Source of the DNA: Nitrospira sp. | Lineage (GTDB): Bacteria; Nitrospirota; Nitrospiria; Nitrospirales; Nitrospiraceae | DNA length: 64,000 nt | Direction: 5' to 3' | Assembly: GCA_018242665.1 (NCBI GenBank) | Contig: JAFEBL010000005.1 | Location: forward strand, 12,049 to 76,048 | Part shown: positions 47,670 through 56,249 of the stretch, piece by piece | Position numbering within the stretch: the first letter of the stretch is position 1 | How the letters are laid out: each line of letters begins with the position of its first letter | Position numbers and translations under genes: made by a program | Notes under the pieces: generated by a model | Databases searched by the model: none | Told to the model about the DNA's origin: nothing | The model's input: only the letters and a program-made list of their open reading frames with translations

Positions 47670-48012
47670 GCAAGAGACACTTCTATAGAGGATGCTTTCT
47701 TAGCCAACCTCGCCGATATTTGTGATCGATCGATCTGGCCATTAATCTGCTCGTAGTGTGCGTGTTCGACGATTTTCCGATGATCCAGCTCGTTCTTGCG
47801 CTTGTATGGGCGCCCCTGGATGATCTTTTGCGCCATGCCTCATCCACGCCAGGGAGCTGCTTCAAGTGCGTTACGCTGGCCGTGTTGAGATCAAGGGGGA
47901 AGTGCGGCTGGAAGGCCTGCCACACAGCCAGGACTGCCATCACCACCACAGCGATTCCGATCAGGATCACGATGGGGGGAACGGGGAATGCCTTCGCGCG
48001 TACCGTCAGCAT
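47654..48012 (-). pseudogene. Frameshifted ComEA-like helix-hairpin-helix gene
   Basis: From ATG 48012 the protein has a membrane helix (about 12-32), then DLNTASVTHLKQLPGVDEA (residues 41-59), the first part of a ComEA-type HhH. After Ala59 the frame leaves the family. In the -1 alternative frame from 47836 the missing part appears at once: MAQKIIQGRPYKRKNELDHR and KIVEHAHYEQI, ending at 47654. Restoring one base between 47836 and 47837 would join them into a normal chain of about 120 aa. Either a real 1-nt deletion or an assembly error. Confidence 0.85.
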
Positions 48013-48024
48013 CGTCGCGTCGCG

Positions 48025-48273
48025 TTATCGGCCTGAGGGATGGGTGACTTCGATCTCTCTGAGCCGCTGGGTGTAGGGGGCGCACAGTTCTTTGCTCTTC
48101 GGCGGCTCGTCCTGATATTTCTCCAAACAACGGCGATAGTCGTGAAGCAACGCAGCCTGTTCCTCTTTGAGGTCCGCCGTTGTCTTTTTCACACGATACT
48201 CTTCGTAATACTGACAGCCTCCGATCAACACGCTCAGCCCTATCAAGGGTAGAAGTCCTGAGAGCCCACGCAT
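48025..48273 (-). CDS. Small lipoprotein, function unknown
   Basis: 82 aa. ATG 48273 is preceded by GGGAGAGG. Signal peptide GLLPLIGLSVLIGGC gives lipobox LIGGC (Cys20). The mature part is charged and helical with two Cys (RRCLEKYQ and KELCAPY), possibly a disulfide. It precedes the broken HhH gene by 12 bp on the same strand. Family not recognised. Confidence 0.65.
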   Translation of the reverse strand: MRGLSGLLPLIGLSVLIGGCQYYEEYRVKKTTADLKEEQAALLHDYRRCLEKYQDEPPKSKELCAPYTQRLREIEVTHPSGR

Positions 48274-48419
48274 CACTACCTCTCCCTTCCCCTTCGGCCG
48301 CAAACCCTTCATCACGATTTTCTGAAGCTGTGGCCTAGTTGATACGGACAGAAATACGGACAATTCTGGCGCTCTGAGGGCTCTTTATTCGAGAACGATG
48401 TGGTAAGTGCTTGGAAGGA

Positions 48420-48497
<78 letters not shown>

Positions 48498-48502
48498 ACC
48501 GG

Positions 48503-48532
48503 ATACTAACAGGCGTGTGAAACGAGAGTCAA
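48503..48532 (-). promoter_or_regulatory. Promoter of tRNA-fMet
   Basis: On the minus strand: TTGACT (48527-48532), an 18-bp spacer, TAGTAT (48503-48508), then 5 bp to the tRNA 5' end. Its position next to the intact 5' half confirms that the island entered on the 3' side. Confidence 0.6.
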
Positions 48533-48584
48533 GGAAGCCGCGACGAGAATTGCATTCGCGAGAGGAGAATGATAAAGCCAGAGC

Positions 48585-49535
48585 ATGCGTATCGTCTTCA
48601 TGGGAACACCCGATTTCGCCGTGCCCTCGTTGGAAGCGTTGCTGAAGTCCGATGATCAGGTCGTCGGTGTGGTGACGCAACCGGACCGGCCGAAGGGCCG
48701 TGGGCAGGAGGTCATTCCGTCACCGGTGAAAGTTGTCTGCCAGCGCGAGGGCATTCCTGTGCTTCAGCCGCTGAAGATGAAGGATCCGGCTTTTCTAGAC
48801 GCGTTGCGCGAGTGGAAGCCGGATGTTATTGCGGTGACGGCCTTCGGCCGAATCCTGCCTCCGGTCATTTTGACGTTGCCGCCGCAAGGCTGCATCAACG
48901 TCCATGGGTCGCTCTTACCGAAGTATCGCGGGGCTGGTCCTGTGCAATGGGCCGTTATCCGAGGGGAACGGGAAACCGGCATTACGACCATGTTCATGGC
49001 CGAAGGCATGGACACCGGCGATATGCTGCTGCGTGAGACCGTGGAGATCAACACCGACGATACGGCCGGCACACTCGCCCCTCGACTCGCCGAGGTCGGC
49101 GGACGGTTGCTGGTCGAGACCCTGCGCCGCCTGAAGGCGGGAACACTGACGCCCGAGCGGCAGGACGATGCGCAGGCGACCATGGCACCCTTGCTCAAGA
49201 AGGAAGACGGATTGATCGACTGGGCCTTGACGGCCGTGGATATCAGCAATCGCGTCCGTGGGTTGTCTCCGTGGCCGGGTGCCTATACCTTTGTGAACGC
49301 AGAGCGTTGGACCCTGTGGCGAGTTCGGGCCAGCGACGAATCGTCTGGAGCCGCTCCCGGGACTGTGATCAAGGTGGCCAAAGATCGGATTGACGTCGCG
49401 ACCGGACAGGGCACGATTTGCATCATGGAGATTCAACCTTCCAACAGCCGACGGATGACGGTGGCGCAGTACGTAGCAGGGCATCGGGTAGCCGAAGGCC
49501 TCAGCTTGCAGGCCGCTCCGCCGGCGGCAGGATGA
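48585..49535 (+). CDS. fmt: Methionyl-tRNA formyltransferase
   Basis: A 316-aa enzyme that formylates Met-tRNA-fMet using 10-formyl-THF. It begins MRIVFMGTPDFAVPSLEALL, with PDRPKGRG, the catalytic Asn/His region INVHGSLLPKYRGAGP, and GMDTGDML; a C-terminal OB-like domain follows from about 205. No def (deformylase) gene is adjacent. rsmB follows after 59 bp. Confidence 0.96.
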   Translation: MRIVFMGTPDFAVPSLEALLKSDDQVVGVVTQPDRPKGRGQEVIPSPVKVVCQREGIPVLQPLKMKDPAFLDALREWKPDVIAVTAFGRILPPVILTLPPQGCINVHGSLLPKYRGAGPVQWAVIRGERETGITTMFMAEGMDTGDMLLRETVEINTDDTAGTLAPRLAEVGGRLLVETLRRLKAGTLTPERQDDAQATMAPLLKKEDGLIDWALTAVDISNRVRGLSPWPGAYTFVNAERWTLWRVRASDESSGAAPGTVIKVAKDRIDVATGQGTICIMEIQPSNSRRMTVAQYVAGHRVAEGLSLQAAPPAAG

Positions 49536-49594
49536 TGGCGGGTGTCGCACCCGCGCTGCTGTTGACCGTCCCCCCGTGATCGGTCTTTTCCCCC

Positions 49595-51037
49595 ATGCCG
49601 TCTGATTCACAATCACCACAGTCGATTGATGCCGCCTCCGCAGGGCGTCGCGCCGCCATGAAGGCCCTGCTGACGATCGAGAAAGCCGGGTTGTTGAGCG
49701 ATGACCTCTTTGATCAGGTCTCGGCTTCGGCCTGCCTGAATCAACGCGACCGGGCTTTCATGGTCGAACTCGTACGTGGCGTGTTGCGGTTTCGTGCGAC
49801 GCTCGATTGGCGGCTCGGTCTCTTGTCGGATCGGCGTATCGCGAAACTGCCCATCCTCGTCCAGACAGTTCTCCGGTTGGGCGCCTATCAACTCATCTAT
49901 CTTGATCGAGTCCCGGACTCGGCTGCCGTCAACGAATCGGTGTGCCTGATCAAGCAACAGAGCCGCCGGCTCGGGCGAGACTGGAGCGGGTTTGTAAACG
50001 CGGTGCTCAGGGCGTTGCTCCGCTCACCGGAGCCGGCTTGGCCTGAGGTGACACAGGACCCGGTGATGGCTCTGAGCGTCCGCTATTCCTGTCCGTCCTG
50101 GTTAGTGGAGCGATGGTGTCGTGATCGAGGTGTCGCGCGGGCCGAGGCCCTGTGCCGGGCCACGGTCGAGACGCCTCCGCTGACGCTTCGTGTGAACCGA
50201 CTTCGAACGTCGCGTGTTGCGCTATTGCAAGAACTGGCGGCGGCTCATGTAGAAGCCGGTCCAACAGAGATCAGTGAGGCGGGGATTCAGCTGGCTCGTC
50301 CCACCTCCGTTCGAGATTTGCCTGGATATGCGGAAGGACATTTTTATGTTGAGGATGAGGCGGCTCAGCTGATTCCCTTGCTCTTGGACGCACAGCCGGG
50401 AGAGCGAGTGCTCGATGCCTGTGCGGCGCCGGGAGGAAAGACCACGCAGGTGGCGGCGATGATGGAGAATCGAGGCGTCATCGTCGCTGTGGATCGGGCC
50501 GCCGCGCGGATGGATCTGGTGATGGAGAACTGCCGGCGCCTCGGCGTGAAGATCGTCACGCCGCTTGCGAGGGAGCTTCGTACGTTGATCCAGGAAGCCA
50601 CGGCAGGAGAGGGAAGGCGCGTGCCCCCTCAAATGCCCGCGTCGGCGCTCTCCCGGCCGTTCGATCGCATTCTGCTCGACGCGCCCTGCAGCGGCTTGGG
50701 TGTCTTGCGACGTCATCCGGACGGCAAATGGTACAAAACACCCGACATCGTTGCGGAGCATCGGCGGCTCCAGAAGGACTTGCTTGCAGAGACGAGTCGT
50801 CTCTTGCGGCCTGGAGGGGTGTTGGTCTATAGTACCTGCTCGATTGAGCCGGAAGAAACCGAATCGATCATCGACGAGTTTTGTCAGTCTCATCGCGAAT
50901 TTCAGCGTGAGTCGATCGCGCCTTGGTTGCCCCCAGCCGGTCTGCCGTTCGTGACCCCTCGAGGGGATCTGTCTACGATGGCAAACATGAACAGCATGGA
51001 TGCGTTTTTTGCCGCTCGCCTGCGGAGAAGCGAATGA
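49595..51037 (+). CDS. rsmB: 16S rRNA (cytosine-967-C5) methyltransferase RsmB
   Basis: A 480-aa enzyme with an N-terminal NusB-like RNA-binding domain (about 10-160) and a Fmu/NOL1 methyltransferase domain. The SAM site is DACAAPGGKTTQVA, the DAPCSGLGVLRRHPD block contains one Cys and YSTCSIEPEE the catalytic Cys. The usual fmt-rsmB order is kept. Its stop overlaps the start of rpe (ATGA). Confidence 0.93.
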   Translation: MPSDSQSPQSIDAASAGRRAAMKALLTIEKAGLLSDDLFDQVSASACLNQRDRAFMVELVRGVLRFRATLDWRLGLLSDRRIAKLPILVQTVLRLGAYQLIYLDRVPDSAAVNESVCLIKQQSRRLGRDWSGFVNAVLRALLRSPEPAWPEVTQDPVMALSVRYSCPSWLVERWCRDRGVARAEALCRATVETPPLTLRVNRLRTSRVALLQELAAAHVEAGPTEISEAGIQLARPTSVRDLPGYAEGHFYVEDEAAQLIPLLLDAQPGERVLDACAAPGGKTTQVAAMMENRGVIVAVDRAAARMDLVMENCRRLGVKIVTPLARELRTLIQEATAGEGRRVPPQMPASALSRPFDRILLDAPCSGLGVLRRHPDGKWYKTPDIVAEHRRLQKDLLAETSRLLRPGGVLVYSTCSIEPEETESIIDEFCQSHREFQRESIAPWLPPAGLPFVTPRGDLSTMANMNSMDAFFAARLRRSE

Positions 51038-51738
51038 TGGTCGGTCGGACCGTACGTATTGCCCCGTCTATCCTGTCGGCTGACTTTGCCCGCCTGGCGG
51101 ATGAGGTCTCGCGGGTGGAAGAGGCCGGTGCCGACTGGCTGCATGTCGATGTGATGGACGGGCATTTCGTGCCGAATTTGACCATCGGCCCTCCGGTTGT
51201 GGAAGCGCTGCGAAAAGTCACCACGCTGCCATTGGACGTACATCTGATGATGACGAATCCGGATGCGTTCATCGCGGAATTTGCCGAGGCGGGCGCGGAC
51301 TATCTCACGGTCCATGTGGAAACCTGTCCTCACCTGCATCGGACGGTGCAATTGATCAAAGAGCGCGGGGTGAAGGCTGGTGTCACCCTGAATCCCGCCA
51401 CGCCAGCTGTGAGCCTATCGGAAATCGTTCGCGATGCCGACCTGATTCTGATCATGTCCGTGAATCCCGGATTCGGCGGCCAAAAGTTTATTCCCTCGTC
51501 CCTCCGTAAGATTGCCGAGGTGCGGGAATTGATCGACCGTACCCACAGTCCTGCGCTCTTGGAGGTCGATGGCGGTGTGAAGCCGGATAACGCCGATGCA
51601 GTCCTGGCTGCAGGCGCGGACGTGCTGGTGGCGGGGTCAGCCGTTTTTTCCGTTGACGACTATGCGGCCGCCATCACGGCGCTACGAGGGGGACGCGAAC
51701 GTCCTGCCCGCACCACGAGGATTGTCGCTGCCCGATGA
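51034..51738 (+). CDS. rpe: Ribulose-phosphate 3-epimerase
   Basis: A 234-aa TIM-barrel enzyme interconverting ribulose-5-P and xylulose-5-P. Motifs: IAPSILSADFARLADEV, HVDVMDGHFVPNLTIG, VHLMM, MSVNPGFGGQKF and LEVDGGVKPDNA. ATG 51034 overlaps the rsmB stop (51035-51037). It complements the rpiA, pgl, glk and pgi genes at the left of the window. Confidence 0.95.
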   Translation: MMVGRTVRIAPSILSADFARLADEVSRVEEAGADWLHVDVMDGHFVPNLTIGPPVVEALRKVTTLPLDVHLMMTNPDAFIAEFAEAGADYLTVHVETCPHLHRTVQLIKERGVKAGVTLNPATPAVSLSEIVRDADLILIMSVNPGFGGQKFIPSSLRKIAEVRELIDRTHSPALLEVDGGVKPDNADAVLAAGADVLVAGSAVFSVDDYAAAITALRGGRERPARTTRIVAAR

Positions 51739-51768
51739 GCGAAGAGGCGCCTCACCGTACTCGTATTC

Positions 51769-53313
51769 ATGGATAATCTTCATCCTCTCGAAAGCAAGGT
51801 GCTGCTGGCCCTGGTTCCGCAGCAGAGCTCCCCTCCGACACTCGATCAACTTGCCACGTCCACCGGATTAGAGCCATCTCAGTTGAGCATGGCCGTGGAA
51901 TGGCTCTTGGCCAAATCCCTCATCGCCGTGCATGCTGAAACGGTGGCGCACATCGCCTCGCTGACACCGACCGGAGAGCTGTTTTTCGAGAAGGCGGCGC
52001 CGATCGAGCGTGTCCTCTCGGCGGCTCGAGAGGCCGGGCAGACAGGAAAGCGGCTGACGATTCAGGATATCCAGTCGCAGGAACAGCTTGAGCCGTCCGA
52101 TGTGAGCAAGGCCGTCGGGACCCTCAAGAAAGAAGGCGCGATTCTGATCGTGCAGGGCGGGTGCATTGAAAGTACCGGGCGCGCCAGTGCGACCGCCGAA
52201 GCCATGCGGGCCTTGCTGCAAGCCTTGCGGGACGGTCAACGGGATCTGGAGGCATTCGCCGAGCCCCTCCGATCGGTGCTGCAGCAGCATGCGGTCAAAC
52301 GGGGGAACGCGCGCGAACCGTTCCGTGTCGATGAGCGGGTGACGCGGTCCTTTGCGCTGACGGAGGCAGGTCGGCAGGTCGCGGAGCAATTGTCGCGCGA
52401 CGGCGTGGCGGAGGAAGTCTCCCAGTTGACGCCCGAACTCCTTAAGGAAGGGGCTTGGCGGACGAAACGGTTTCGGAAATATACGATCAGTTTGCGAGCC
52501 CCGAGGATCGCGGCTGGGAAACGGCATCCCTATCGAGAGTTTCTGGATCAGGTCAAACTCAAGCTGGTCAGCATGGGCTTTCAAGAAATGCGTGGGACGC
52601 TCGTGGAAACCGAGTTCTGGAATATGGACGCGTTGTTCATGCCGCAGTTTCATCCTGCGCGCGATATCCACGATGTCTACTTTGTGAAGAACCCGACCCA
52701 TGCCAAGGCCATCGCCGAGCCGTACCTCACGAACGTCACACAGGTCCACGAACATGGAGCGGGAGCGGGATCGACCGGCTGGGGATATCACTTCGATGCG
52801 GAGCGAGCCAAGCGGTTGGTATTGCGGAGTCAAGGGACTGCGGTCTCAGCACGCCGGTTGGCGACGACGCCGTCCGTGCCGGGGAAATATTTTTCCATCG
52901 CCCGCTGCTTTCGCTACGATCAGGTGGATGCCACTCACGCCACGGATTTTTTTCAGGTGGAAGGGATCGTACTCGGGGCCGACATCAATTTTCGTACCCT
53001 CTTGGGTCTGTTGAATCTGTTCGCGCGGGAGGTGGCCCAAGCTAAGGAAGTGAAATTTCTTCCCGCCTATTTCCCGTTCACCGAACCATCGGTTGAAATG
53101 CATGTGCGCCATCCGAAGTTGGGCTGGATGGAACTGGGCGGCGCGGGACTGTTCCGTCCTGAAGTCACCACGCCGCTCGGTGTGTCGGTCCCGGTGATTG
53201 CCTGGGGCCTCGGGCTGGATCGCATGGCGATGGTGGCATTGGGGATTCACGATATTCGCGATCTGTTCTCCGCGGACCTCGAATTTATTCGCACCATGAG
53301 GGGAAGTTTTTAG
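51769..53313 (+). CDS. pheS: Phenylalanyl-tRNA synthetase alpha subunit, archaeal/eukaryotic type
   Basis: A 514-aa class II synthetase subunit. Bacterial PheS is normally about 330-350 aa; this one has an N-terminal winged-helix region (about 1-230, beginning with a LESKVLLAL helix and LDQLATSTGLEPSQL HTH), as in archaeal and eukaryotic alpha subunits. The catalytic core (about 255-510) shows FSIARCFRYDQVDATHATDF (motif 2), FTEPSVEMHV, ELGGAGLFRPEV and AWGLGLDRMAM (motif 3), matching the archaeal/eukaryal pattern more than the bacterial GCGMVHP form. It pairs with an archaeal-type PheT 12 bp downstream. Confidence 0.9.
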   Translation: MDNLHPLESKVLLALVPQQSSPPTLDQLATSTGLEPSQLSMAVEWLLAKSLIAVHAETVAHIASLTPTGELFFEKAAPIERVLSAAREAGQTGKRLTIQDIQSQEQLEPSDVSKAVGTLKKEGAILIVQGGCIESTGRASATAEAMRALLQALRDGQRDLEAFAEPLRSVLQQHAVKRGNAREPFRVDERVTRSFALTEAGRQVAEQLSRDGVAEEVSQLTPELLKEGAWRTKRFRKYTISLRAPRIAAGKRHPYREFLDQVKLKLVSMGFQEMRGTLVETEFWNMDALFMPQFHPARDIHDVYFVKNPTHAKAIAEPYLTNVTQVHEHGAGAGSTGWGYHFDAERAKRLVLRSQGTAVSARRLATTPSVPGKYFSIARCFRYDQVDATHATDFFQVEGIVLGADINFRTLLGLLNLFAREVAQAKEVKFLPAYFPFTEPSVEMHVRHPKLGWMELGGAGLFRPEVTTPLGVSVPVIAWGLGLDRMAMVALGIHDIRDLFSADLEFIRTMRGSF

Positions 53314-53325
53314 GACGACGACACG

Positions 53326-55044
53326 ATGCCCACCATCTCCTTGCAACGAGACGACCTCGAAGCCTTGATCGCCGGACCTGACGGCACGCCGGCGCGTATT
53401 CCGCTCGAACAGCTTGAACAATGGCTGATGTTAGTGAAGGGCGAGTTGAAGGGACACACCGCCGACACGGGCGAACTGCGGATTGAATTGCAAGACAGCA
53501 ACCGCCCTGATTTGTGGTGCTGCGAGGGAATTGCCCGGCAGATCAGGACGAAGCAGCAGGGCGTGGCGATTTCTTATCCCTTCTTCAAGAAACAGAAACG
53601 GGTGGCGGGAAAGCTGGTCGTGGCACCGGGCATGGATCAGATCCGTCCCTATGTGGCGGCCTGCACGGCGGTCGGCTATCGCGTGACGGATTCCGGGCTG
53701 ACGCAATTAATCCAGACGCAGGAAAAGCTGGCGGATATCTTTGGGCGCAAGCGCCGCACGGTATCCATCGGCCTTTATCGTCTGGCCCCGATCGTGTTTC
53801 CCGTGTCGTACGATCTGGTGACGCCCGACGAAGTGCGGTTTACGCCGCTGGGCATGGAAACGGTGATGACCCTGCGCGAGATTCTCATGGTCCATCCCAA
53901 AGGCGTGGAATATGGCGGCATCGTCAGTGGCCACGATCGATTGCCGATTCTGCGGGACGCCAAAGGGCAGGTCTTGTCGTTTCCTCCGATCATCAACAGC
54001 CGCGAAATCGGCGAGGTGCAGGTTGGCGATCATGAATTGTTCGTCGAAGTGACCGGAACCGATCTCCACATGGTCGCGCTCACCTTGAATATTTTTGCCG
54101 CCAATCTTGCTGATCGAGGCGCCGCCATCGCGCCGGTCGAAATTCAGTCGCCGGTAAAAACCGTCTTCGGCAAATGCTGGCACACACCGATCGATTTCGG
54201 CGCGCCGCGGACGATCCCGCTCAAGGCCATTGAAACCGCGCTGGGAGAGGCCTTGGGTAGCAAGGAAGTCACCACGGCGCTCAGGTCCTATGGCTACACG
54301 GTGAAATCAGCCGGCCCCAAAGTCGCCGTGCAGTTGCCGCCCTATCGAAACGACCTGCTGCACACCGTCGATGTGGTGGAGGATGTGGCGATCAGTCAGG
54401 GGTATGCGCGATTTGCTCCCGTCATGCCTTCGCAGTTCACGGTGGGCGGGCTATCGAGGTTGGAGCAGATGGCCGACCGGGTCCGGCATCTCATGGTGGG
54501 CATGGAGTTTCAAGAGATTATTTCCAACATCATGGGCTCTCACCAGGATTTTTGCACGCGCATGCGATTGGATGGCACTGAGTGGGCCAAGGTGGTGGAA
54601 GTCGATAACGTGATGTCCCTCAGCTATTCCTGTCTACGCCAGTGGATTACGCCGTCGTTGTTGCAGGTGGAAACGAATTCGAGCCGGGCGTTTTATCCGC
54701 ACCGTATGTTCGAAGTCGGCGAAGTGGCGGTTCCGGACGTCAGTGCTGACCTCGGTTCTCGCACCGTGACGAAGTTAGGGGCCGTGATTGCGCATGCCGG
54801 CGCACACTTCTCAGAAATTCACTCCTGTTTGGATTTGCTGCTGTACTATCTGGATCGACCCTTCACTCTCGAAGCCGTGGCACACCCTTCGTTTCTCGAC
54901 GGGCGAGCCGGCTCCATTGTGGTGGGCGGGCGGGTGATCGGATTGCTCGGGGAATTACACCCGGAAGTGTTGGAACAGTGGCAGATCGGCGTACCGGCCG
55001 TTGCGTTGGAGCTAGAGATCGACCGGCTGTTGGATGAAGGCTGA
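53326..55044 (+). CDS. pheT: Phenylalanyl-tRNA synthetase beta subunit, archaeal/eukaryotic type
   Basis: A 572-aa subunit; bacterial PheT is about 800 aa with EMAP/tRNA-binding and anticodon-binding extras, so this is the compact archaeal/eukaryotic form. It begins MPTISLQRDDLEALIAG, and RIELQDSNRPDLWCCEGIAR is the family's B1 block. The B3/B4 editing region occupies about 90-280 and the B5 domain about 285-370; a degenerate catalytic-like domain ends the chain. It converges with rplT across a hairpin. Confidence 0.9.
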   Translation: MPTISLQRDDLEALIAGPDGTPARIPLEQLEQWLMLVKGELKGHTADTGELRIELQDSNRPDLWCCEGIARQIRTKQQGVAISYPFFKKQKRVAGKLVVAPGMDQIRPYVAACTAVGYRVTDSGLTQLIQTQEKLADIFGRKRRTVSIGLYRLAPIVFPVSYDLVTPDEVRFTPLGMETVMTLREILMVHPKGVEYGGIVSGHDRLPILRDAKGQVLSFPPIINSREIGEVQVGDHELFVEVTGTDLHMVALTLNIFAANLADRGAAIAPVEIQSPVKTVFGKCWHTPIDFGAPRTIPLKAIETALGEALGSKEVTTALRSYGYTVKSAGPKVAVQLPPYRNDLLHTVDVVEDVAISQGYARFAPVMPSQFTVGGLSRLEQMADRVRHLMVGMEFQEIISNIMGSHQDFCTRMRLDGTEWAKVVEVDNVMSLSYSCLRQWITPSLLQVETNSSRAFYPHRMFEVGEVAVPDVSADLGSRTVTKLGAVIAHAGAHFSEIHSCLDLLLYYLDRPFTLEAVAHPSFLDGRAGSIVVGGRVIGLLGELHPEVLEQWQIGVPAVALELEIDRLLDEG

Positions 55045-55074
55045 CGGGGAAGTCGCTCGATGAGGACCTCCCCG
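55045..55074. terminator. Hairpin between convergent pheT and rplT
   Basis: CGGGGA then an A, then GTC (55045-55054) pairs with GAC, C, TCCCCG (55065-55074): ten positions with one A-C mismatch, loop of 10. There is no T run. Placement between convergent operons suggests bidirectional termination. Confidence 0.5.
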
Positions 55075-55096
55075 CCACGCGATTGATGAATCGTGC

Positions 55097-55465
55097 CTAG
55101 CTTGCGGCTGTCGCGAGCTGCTGTTTGGCCACCCCGACGAGTTTCTCGAATCCCGCCATATCTCGGATCGCCATATCGGACAGCACTTTCCGATCCAATA
55201 AAATATTCGCCTTCTTCAGCGCGTTCATAAAGCGGCTGTACGCGATGCCATGCATGCGGGTCGCGGCGCTGATGCGCGCAATCCACAGTTGGCGAAAGTC
55301 GCGTTTCCGCTGCTTGCGCCCCGAGTAGGCGTAGGCCTGGCCTTTATCGACAGACTCCGTTGCACTTCGAAACAAGCGGCTCTTGGCGCCATACTGGCCT
55401 TTCGCCAGTTTCAGGCGCTTCTTTCGCCGCTGCCGAGTTTTCGGACCACCTTTTGTACGAGGCAT
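55097..55465 (-). CDS. rplT: 50S ribosomal protein L20
   Basis: A 122-aa rRNA-binding assembly protein. Opening MPRTKGGPKTRQRRKKRLKL, then SATESVDKGQAYAYSGRKQRKRDFR-like and LWIARISAAT and MNALKKANILLDRKVLSDMA are typical. It is the last gene of the minus-strand thrS-infC-rpmI-rplT operon, the canonical order in bacteria, which normally continues into pheST. Confidence 0.96.
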   Translation of the reverse strand: MPRTKGGPKTRQRRKKRLKLAKGQYGAKSRLFRSATESVDKGQAYAYSGRKQRKRDFRQLWIARISAATRMHGIAYSRFMNALKKANILLDRKVLSDMAIRDMAGFEKLVGVAKQQLATAAS

Positions 55466-55508
55466 GGGGAACGACTCCTTTCAGATCCTGTTCACAGCAC
55501 AATCATCG

Positions 55509-55706
55509 TTACTGCGGAAGCAACTTGTTCAGTGCGGGCGTCGACGCAGAGGAGACTTCCGTAGTCCCCTTCAGATTCCGCTTACGATCACGCGGCTTGC
55601 CGGTCAGCAAATGCCGACCGCCGGCCTTGCGGCGAACCAGTTTGCCGGTCCCTGTGCGTCGAAAGCGCTTTTTCGCGCCGCTGTGGGTTTTCATCTTAAT
55701 CTTCAT
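55509..55706 (-). CDS. rpmI: 50S ribosomal protein L35
   Basis: A 65-aa basic protein: MKIKMKTHSGAKKRFRRTGT at the start, GRHLLTGKPRDRKRNL in the middle. Length and sequence are standard. It lies between infC and rplT. Confidence 0.96.
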   Translation of the reverse strand: MKIKMKTHSGAKKRFRRTGTGKLVRRKAGGRHLLTGKPRDRKRNLKGTTEVSSASTPALNKLLPQ

Positions 55707-55739
55707 ACTCTCATTCCTTCCTTGTGTGCCTCGCGCACA

Positions 55740-56246
55740 CTACTTGGGAGCCAGAATCATGATCAGACTCCGCCCTTCCATCTTCGGCGCGAACTCCACC
55801 GTTCCCGCCTCCGCACATTGCTGAATCACGCTGGCCATCATGGTGCGGCCCATTTCCTGATTGGCCATTTCGCGACCGCGATACGTGAGCGTCACCTTGG
55901 TCTTGTTGCCGTCGGTCAGGAATTCTTTGATCTGGCGGATCTTGATTTCGAGATCGTGCTTGTCCGTGCGGGGACGGAGCTTGATCTCCTTCACTTGCGT
56001 GGATTTTTGATGCCGCCGGCTCTGGTGATCTTTTTTACTGAGCTCGAACTTGTACTTCCCATAGTCCATGATGCGGCAAACCGGGGGCTGGGAAGTCGGG
56101 GCGACTTCGACAAGGTCGTATCCCCCTTCCTGTGCCCTGTTGTATGCCTCTACAGTCGGCAATATGCCCAATTGCTCGCCGTCAGGACCGATGACTCGAA
56201 CCTCCCGAATCCTGATTTCCCGGTTTACGCGTAATTTAGGGACGAT
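55740..56246 (-). CDS. infC: Translation initiation factor IF-3 with an AUC start codon
   Basis: 168 aa. From the first conventional start (TTG 56171) the N-terminal domain would be incomplete. The frame continues upstream with VNREIRIREVRVIGPDGEQ, which is the IF-3 opening, until a TGA at 56250-56252 (the thrS stop). No ATG, GTG or TTG lies in between; the codon ATC at 56244-56246 does, with GAGGTG 4 nt before it (56251-56256). IF-3 genes are known to use AUU or AUC, which lets IF-3 repress its own translation. The rest is standard (DYGKYKFELSKK, KEIKLRPRTDKHDL). Confidence 0.93.
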   Translation of the reverse strand: MVPKLRVNREIRIREVRVIGPDGEQLGILPTVEAYNRAQEGGYDLVEVAPTSQPPVCRIMDYGKYKFELSKKDHQSRRHQKSTQVKEIKLRPRTDKHDLEIKIRQIKEFLTDGNKTKVTLTYRGREMANQEMGRTMMASVIQQCAEAGTVEFAPKMEGRSLIMILAPK

Positions 56247-56249
56247 AGG

